Of a stretch of DNA of 64,000 nucleotides, positions 60,201 through 64,000 are shown one piece after another (the stretch's first letter is position 1; each line of letters begins with the position of its first letter). The notes beneath the pieces were generated by a model that ran no database searches, was not told where the DNA came from, and saw only the letters and a program-made list of their open reading frames with translations. The position numbers and the translations under genes were made by a program. The DNA comes from Onchocerca volvulus. Lineage: Eukaryota > Nematoda > Chromadorea > Rhabditida > Onchocercidae. The DNA lies in assembly GCA_000499405.2 (NCBI GenBank), contig HG738137.1, positions 17,692,581 through 17,756,580 on the forward strand, read 5' to 3'.

Positions 60201-61146
60201 GAATTGCATTGAATTTTTGTTACATGCTTACTACGAAAAATTCTGCAAGAAATGCAAAATGCTTGAAAATATGTCATTAATTAATCTTTCGATTTTCAGA
60301 TGTCTCGATATAATTGTTTTTGCAGAATTCGCGCTAACTTTTTCTGCAAGTTTTGCAAATGCAAAAAGTTATAAATATTTGAGTATGGAATGTATTTTAT
60401 TAACTGAAGAAATTTTTATTTTAAATTTTCAAAATTATCACTTAATTTTTAATTTTTAAATTCCCTTTGAGATAAGAATGTTTACCATAACAAAGTGCTG
60501 CAGAGTTATCTGTTGAAAAAATACCGTAACCCGCGATCCTTTCAAACCCGTATTTTCCGGTGGAAAGGCAGCAAGAGACTGAATTGCGTTGAAATATTGT
60601 GTTTTTCGTTGAGCTTCTCCAGCTAAATAATAATATAAGCACTGTTCGAGTATTTCGAATTGATGTCGATTTAGTGTTTCAATATCTGAAAAAAGAGGCA
60701 ATAAAGTTTTAAAATAAGCAACAACAATAACATACCAGAAAAAAATTTTTCGCCCACAATTTTCAATTTTTTTGTTTTTTTTTTTTTTTTATTCTTGAAA
60801 TAATGCTTTAAAAGAACTGGTTCAGAGAGATTCCTTCGTTTCCTCAACAGTTTTTTTTCCATTTTTTAGAATTCAATCGTCTGAAATCTATTAATTGAGA
60901 AATAAATTCAACTCTTTTAGACTTCTGCATCTTTGTTTTCACAACATGTGAAAAAAGTTTTTCGTTGTATATTGCAAATTTTGAAATCAAAACTTTACCA
61001 GATGTATTTTTTAAATACTGGCATGTGTTCAAGCTGAATAAGCTTGGGACTGGTTCTAATTTTTGAGGATTATGAGGCGCTCCTACAGTAGAATCTTCAC
61101 TTTTTACGGTCGGTATCAATATCACACACAAAAGTACTGATAACAT
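57072..61146 (-). CDS. Cys-loop ligand-gated ion channel subunit, divergent nematode LGC type, whole gene
   Basis: Eight exons (61157-60999, 60685-60486, 59941-59790, 59585-59402, 59132-59004, 58832-58604, 58417-58303, 57267-57072) join in phase to about 450 residues. Visible in order: a signal peptide (MLSVLLCVILIPTVKS), the ligand-binding core with WEDSRLSWDEEHWKL and INHVWVPIL, the Cys-loop CDDSDFKNFPNDMYKCC, the pre-TM1/TM1 stretch HIELSLPNTIISIFFLLTPL, TM2 region QIFAKMFVLFLQFSTLQLFS, TM3 RFLEFATMINMFSITVSTIL with SKIRRNLPPW after it, and TM4 near the end (FVAIHGVAVSILSFIFILGY). Such channels form pentamers in the plasma membrane. The spacing inside the Cys-loop is 14 rather than the usual 13 residues. 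Ligand and charge selectivity cannot be told; no vicinal-Cys C-loop of nicotinic alpha subunits is seen. Confidence 0.88.
57501..58085 (+). mobile_element. probable solo LTR in the last LGC intron (antisense)
   Basis: A GC-richer block starts TGTTAGAGCTTCTGGGCATC and contains a TATA box (CATATAAAAAGGAGC near 57690), a region rich in CAACAGCAG/CAGCAGGAGC and a polyadenylation signal (CCCAATAAAGCCC, 58025-58037). It ends near ACA (58057-58059 or 58083-58085). This order (promoter, R-like part, AATAAA) is that of a retrotransposon LTR in + orientation. No internal coding part and no second copy are present. The end and a target-site duplication could not be fixed. A 20-base T run inside (57757-57776) looks secondary. 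Confidence 0.6.
58303..58417 (-). CDS. LGC channel exon 7, TM3
   Basis: CTTTTTCAG acceptor; two bases complete Leu, then RFLEFATMINMFSITVSTIL WMCSKIRRNLPPWNWLI; donor AAG|GTCTAT leaves two bases, as the last exon requires. Confidence 0.85.
58604..58832 (-). CDS. LGC channel exon 6, TM1-TM2
   Basis: ATTTCAG acceptor, phase 0: LGFCLNLKRSTKSLHIELSL followed by two hydrophobic segments and STHLGSADATPKI; donor AT|GTATGT region leaves one base. Confidence 0.85.
59004..59132 (-). CDS. LGC channel exon 5
   Basis: ATTTCAG acceptor, 43 residues in phase 0 (GGMEFTTSGRPVFTDVKYFR DYGWYVSGSMPTVQIMQDSQ VPQ), donor CAG|GTATTG. End of the extracellular domain. Confidence 0.88.
59402..59585 (-). CDS. LGC channel exon 4 with Cys-loop
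   Basis: GTTTAG acceptor, one base completes Thr, then FDTAIRNGDLMEIRRVSVNS, NGTIRAIINFSLRTF and the Cys-loop CDDSDFKNFPNDMYKCC; donor CAG|GTTTAG in phase 0. Confidence 0.92.
59648..59707 (-). CDS. optional or decoy exon between LGC exons 3 and 4
   Basis: An ATTTCAG acceptor and a GTAGTT donor flank 60 bases that read NEIFQGEENALEIPFEICSF in phase 0. Exon 3 ends with two bases over and exon 4 needs one, so this exon fits only in another frame, where its codons look poor. Its acceptor region is a duplicate of that of exon 3. It may be an alternative exon, a remnant, or not used. Confidence 0.3.
59790..59941 (-). CDS. LGC channel exon 3
   Basis: ATTTCAG acceptor, phase 0: NEIMKDLNINGYIVASWEDS RLSWDEEHWKLKKLEINSIN HVWVPILTAQ; donor AC|GTAATG leaves two bases. 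The W-x-D-x-R-L-x-W-D pattern and HVWVP are diagnostic for the family. Confidence 0.92.
60486..60685 (-). CDS. LGC channel exon 2
   Basis: TTTTTTCAG acceptor, two bases complete Asp, then IETLNRHQFEILEQCLYYYL, ENTGLKGSRVTVFFQQITLQ and FVM; donor ATG|GTAAAC in phase 0. The last part is the first beta-strand of the ligand-binding domain. Confidence 0.85.
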
Positions 61147-61157
61147 TGTTCTCAGAT
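60999..61157 (-). CDS. LGC channel exon with start and signal peptide
   Basis: Minus strand. TTTGTAG acceptor (61159-61158), ATG at 61146, signal peptide then SEDSTVGAPHNPQKLEPVPS and CQYLKNTS; donor CTG|GTAAAG with one base over. The acceptor 11 bases before the ATG may be a spliced-leader site, or join an upstream coding exon at 62227-62188. Confidence 0.8.
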
Positions 61158-62187
61158 CTACAAATAATATTTGAAAATGATTTAGTGAAGAAATTTCAAT
61201 GAACAAAAAACAAAATAATCATAGCTTAGACGTACAATTTTCCATGCAATCAAAACTTTAATCTTTCAAACTAAAAAAAAAAAAATAAGGAAAAAAAATC
61301 GACGAAATAAATCGAAATTTTACAAAATTTGTTTATTTTTTTTCTTCAATTGATTTCTAAACTTCGACTTCAGTGATTCAAAATTTATTAAAAAAATTTC
61401 GTTTGATAATTAAGCTTTGCGATGGATATCAAATATGATGTAACCAAAAAAGTAAGAATAGCAAGCAAAATATTTTGATGGAAATGGGTAGCAAATTGTA
61501 GTTAGAATTACCTTTTTTTTTCAAATAAAAAATTATATCTCAAGGAGAATTGTAAGAATTAAAACTAATCAATTTGGTTTATTTATAGAAATTAGAATAA
61601 ATTTTCGATTATTTGAAGGATTCGTCTCAATTTTTCTAGTTTTTATCCTTTTTCGCTTCAAATATCACTGTCATCAATGTTAATTGTATTTCATGGCACA
61701 TTATACATTTTATCTCTTTTTTTTTTTTAAGTAGAAAAATTCCTGTAAATGTAATTTTCAATTTTAATATGATTTTCGAATTCGATAAATTTTCATTCTA
61801 CAATTAGTGAAATAAAGTAGTAAATATTTAATTAGGAATGATACACAGATGTATTTCTAATGAAAGCAAAAATTTTCTCATGAAAAAATTTTTACTTCTA
61901 TCATAAATATGCCTCAGCGCAACGGCTGAATAATTTATGCTTCATAAAGCACATTATTTCTGCAAAAATTTAAATGCGAAAAAACAAAGTTTAAAAAATT
62001 AAAAGCTAAACTTCACTTTACAATTTCAGTATATAAGCATTTGAAGGACTGGCTGCTTTCCGATATTTTAAGCGATTAAAACAGATTTTATTTGTCAATG
62101 TGAATGAAAAAAAAAGGACAATTCCTCCAAAGACTTGAATTAATCATCTATCAGCTAATATATCAGAAACAAAAAAGTAAACATTAC

Positions 62188-62227
62188 CTGTTTCATTACG
62201 AAAAGCTTGTTTTTCGAAATTTCTCAT
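62188..62227 (-). CDS. possible upstream first exon of the LGC gene
   Basis: Minus-strand ATG at 62227 reads MRNFEKQAFRNET and meets donor CAG|GTAATG with one base over. The acceptor at 61158 accepts exactly this phase, giving DLRTM before the signal-peptide Met. The extension would turn the signal peptide into an internal signal; more likely it is a 5' leader or chance. Confidence 0.3.
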
Positions 62228-64000
62228 ACTCAATTACCAAGTAAAAAATCATCTTTTTTTCTTTTGTATTTTTTTCTTTTTTCGAGTGTCAAAAATTAAT
62301 TTACAATTTAATTGAATAGGAATTGAAATGGATATTTCAAATAAATCGAAGTGGATATTTAATTGAATTAAGAATGAAAAATTAAAATGGAATAAATAAA
62401 TAAAACAGAATTTCGGAATGGATTAGAAGAAACATTAAAAATAATTCATTATATTTGCAAATTTAATGAATTGTTGAAAATTTTTTGTTTTTATGGCTTG
62501 CAAAAGCAAAAGATTAGTACGCGAAGTTTTTTAAAGCTGAAAATTCTGAATGAAGTGTTGAATGATCGAATTCTGTAATAATTTACTATACAAATTAGTA
62601 AATATAAAAAATTTAAAATTACCTTTTTTAATCAAACGAAAGTCTACCGGTTAAAAATGATTGTAATAAGTGAGAATAATTATAAATAATTAATGTTTTA
62701 TTATTATATTTTTTAAAAAAATGTGTTTACTATCAGTACTTTTTTATTTTTTTATATTCTTCCTCTCAGTACTTTTTTGATTCTTTCTTCTTAACAATCC
62801 AAATGATTGATTTAAACCAAAATGGATATCCAAAGATCAAAAGTTATCTTAAAATTAAATTTGGAATCCAAAAATGTTATTTTGAATTTAAACTTGGATA
62901 GATTTCAAAAGATGTTGCGGAGACATTACTTTTTACACAAAATTTTTCATCTTTCTTACTCATTTGAGATCAAATTCTAATCTTTCTGGTTCTATTTCTG
63001 ATTTTATTTTTTTCAAATCTATTGTTATAACATCTTTTATTCATTCCTATGTTTCTTTAGTTTTATCTTTTCTTTATCTGTTTATCATTTACATTTCGTG
63101 GTTAAATTAAAGAATTATGTTGTTGGATTATCAAAAAGAGACAAGATGAATAGAAAAATTCATCAAATTTCATATATAACAAAATTTTCTTAAGTTTTTA
63201 ACCATCATAGCAAGAATGATCACATTTTTTAATAATAAGAAAAACAAAGTCACAAAAAAACAACATCTATATATCAGATATTTTTATTTAAAATTTAAAT
63301 ATATTGAGGATTTGCCATTTTTAAATTTCAAACCTTTCATACTGAAAATGTTCAGTTCAAATATTAATGTTTCCGAAACGATTCGAACAACTATTTTGGA
63401 ATTATTGACATTTGAATTGAATATTTCCAGTAATAGGATTCATCTTCTCCGGATTCTAATCATCATATAAACTGATAAATTGATGATATGAAAGATATAG
63501 TGAATAGGATAGTTGGACCTTAATCAAGAAGTAATTTTAATAGGTCTAGAAAAATTCTCGATATTTATTTTCTAAAAAATTTGAAATTCCCAAAGAAAAT
63601 ACAATAAAAACTTCCTATGCTGTAAATGCTTTAAAAAGTAATAAGCAAAGTTTTAAGATGATTTTAATCTGGAAATTGAAAACAAATCAATGTATTACAA
63701 CGATTTGTTTACGAATTTTGCAAAAGTAATCAACATGTTAGCAATCGTAGAATTATCTAATGATATCAGCGATGAAAACATTCAATTTTAAAATTACACT
63801 AATCGGCAGCATTAAATAGAGTTTGGAATAACTTGAATAAGAGGACCATATTTATAGGAAGTAAAATTTAATAATTTAAATCTGATCATTTGGGAATTTC
63901 TGTTTTGATTTTAATAATGCTTCAAATATAAAGCATTGAATTGAGAAAAATTGAAGAGCAACAGAAATATTGAAACTTTCAATTCCACGCTTAAAACCAG
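62228..64000. other. AT-rich right flank without supported gene
   Basis: An 84-residue plus-strand frame (63216-63470) contains a fairly even stretch (VSETIRTTILELLTFELNIS) but no convincing splice context, so it is not called. Confidence 0.45.

Noticed and set aside
60671..60862. 63-residue minus-strand frame between LGC exons 1 and 2
   Set aside because: Contains RKRRNLSEPVLLKHY, but exons 1 and 2 already join in phase, the frame has a stop between the nearest acceptor and its ATG, and it runs through a poly-A tract.
63216..63470. 84-residue + strand frame near the right edge
   Set aside because: Partly even composition, but no acceptor in phase, no start context and no family recognised; could be an exon of a gene beyond the window, which cannot be shown here.
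1..64000. tRNA, rRNA and CRISPR-like arrays
   Set aside because: No cloverleaf with conserved A/B boxes, no rRNA segments and no regularly spaced repeats with unique spacers were seen on either strand.

Overview
This window looks like nuclear DNA of a parasitic nematode, most probably a clade III (filarial or spirurid-like) species; the taxonomic placement is inference. It is very AT-rich, with many long T tracts. Genes are split into small exons with TTTCAG-type acceptors, and the two recognisable genes are metazoan genes in their nematode form. There are no bacterial features.

Layout. (1) 1-8.2 kb, + strand: a group of short coding-like exons (527-1020, 2469-2573/2599, 3123-3319, 6617-6684, 7249-7328 with 7994-8197). 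Five of their acceptors share one reading phase, so they look like alternative 3' ends of a gene that starts left of the window; the 7994 exon encodes a transmembrane segment. Two related Helitron pieces (3472-3996, 4796-5445) and a strong 26-bp hairpin (6901-6967) lie among them. (2) 8.2-25.9 kb: mostly AT-rich non-coding DNA with palindromes, small duplications and a large (TG)n/(CA)n inverted microsatellite; I see only weak gene candidates there. (3) 25.9-54.7 kb, + strand: a nearly complete dyc-1 / NOS1AP (CAPON) orthologue. At least 20 exons join in frame to about 990 residues: an N-terminal PTB domain, a Ser/Pro/Gln-rich middle, a coiled coil and a helical C-terminus. A 14.5-kb intron splits off the PTB exons and holds two more Helitron copies, one with a decayed Rep-like coding region on the minus strand, plus an alternative first exon at 41211 that would give a protein without a complete PTB domain. 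(4) 57.1-61.1 kb (possibly 62.2 kb), - strand: a Cys-loop ligand-gated ion channel of the divergent nematode LGC type, about 450 residues, with signal peptide, Cys-loop and four membrane segments reconstructed over eight phase-matched exons. Its last intron holds a probable solo LTR in opposite orientation. (5) 62.3-64 kb: AT-rich DNA without a gene I can support.

How the genes fit together: DYC-1 is known in Caenorhabditis elegans as a muscle adaptor working with the dystrophin complex, and Cys-loop channels mediate fast synaptic or modulatory signalling. I see no operon; the two genes are convergent, with about 2.4 kb between stop codons. The most notable points are the phase-compatible alternative 3' exons at the left edge, the four-copy Helitron family with a clear internal-deletion derivative, the PTB-less dyc-1 promoter, and several fold-back hairpins that could be small-RNA precursors. 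All exon borders come from reading splice signals and phases by eye; no transcript data were available.
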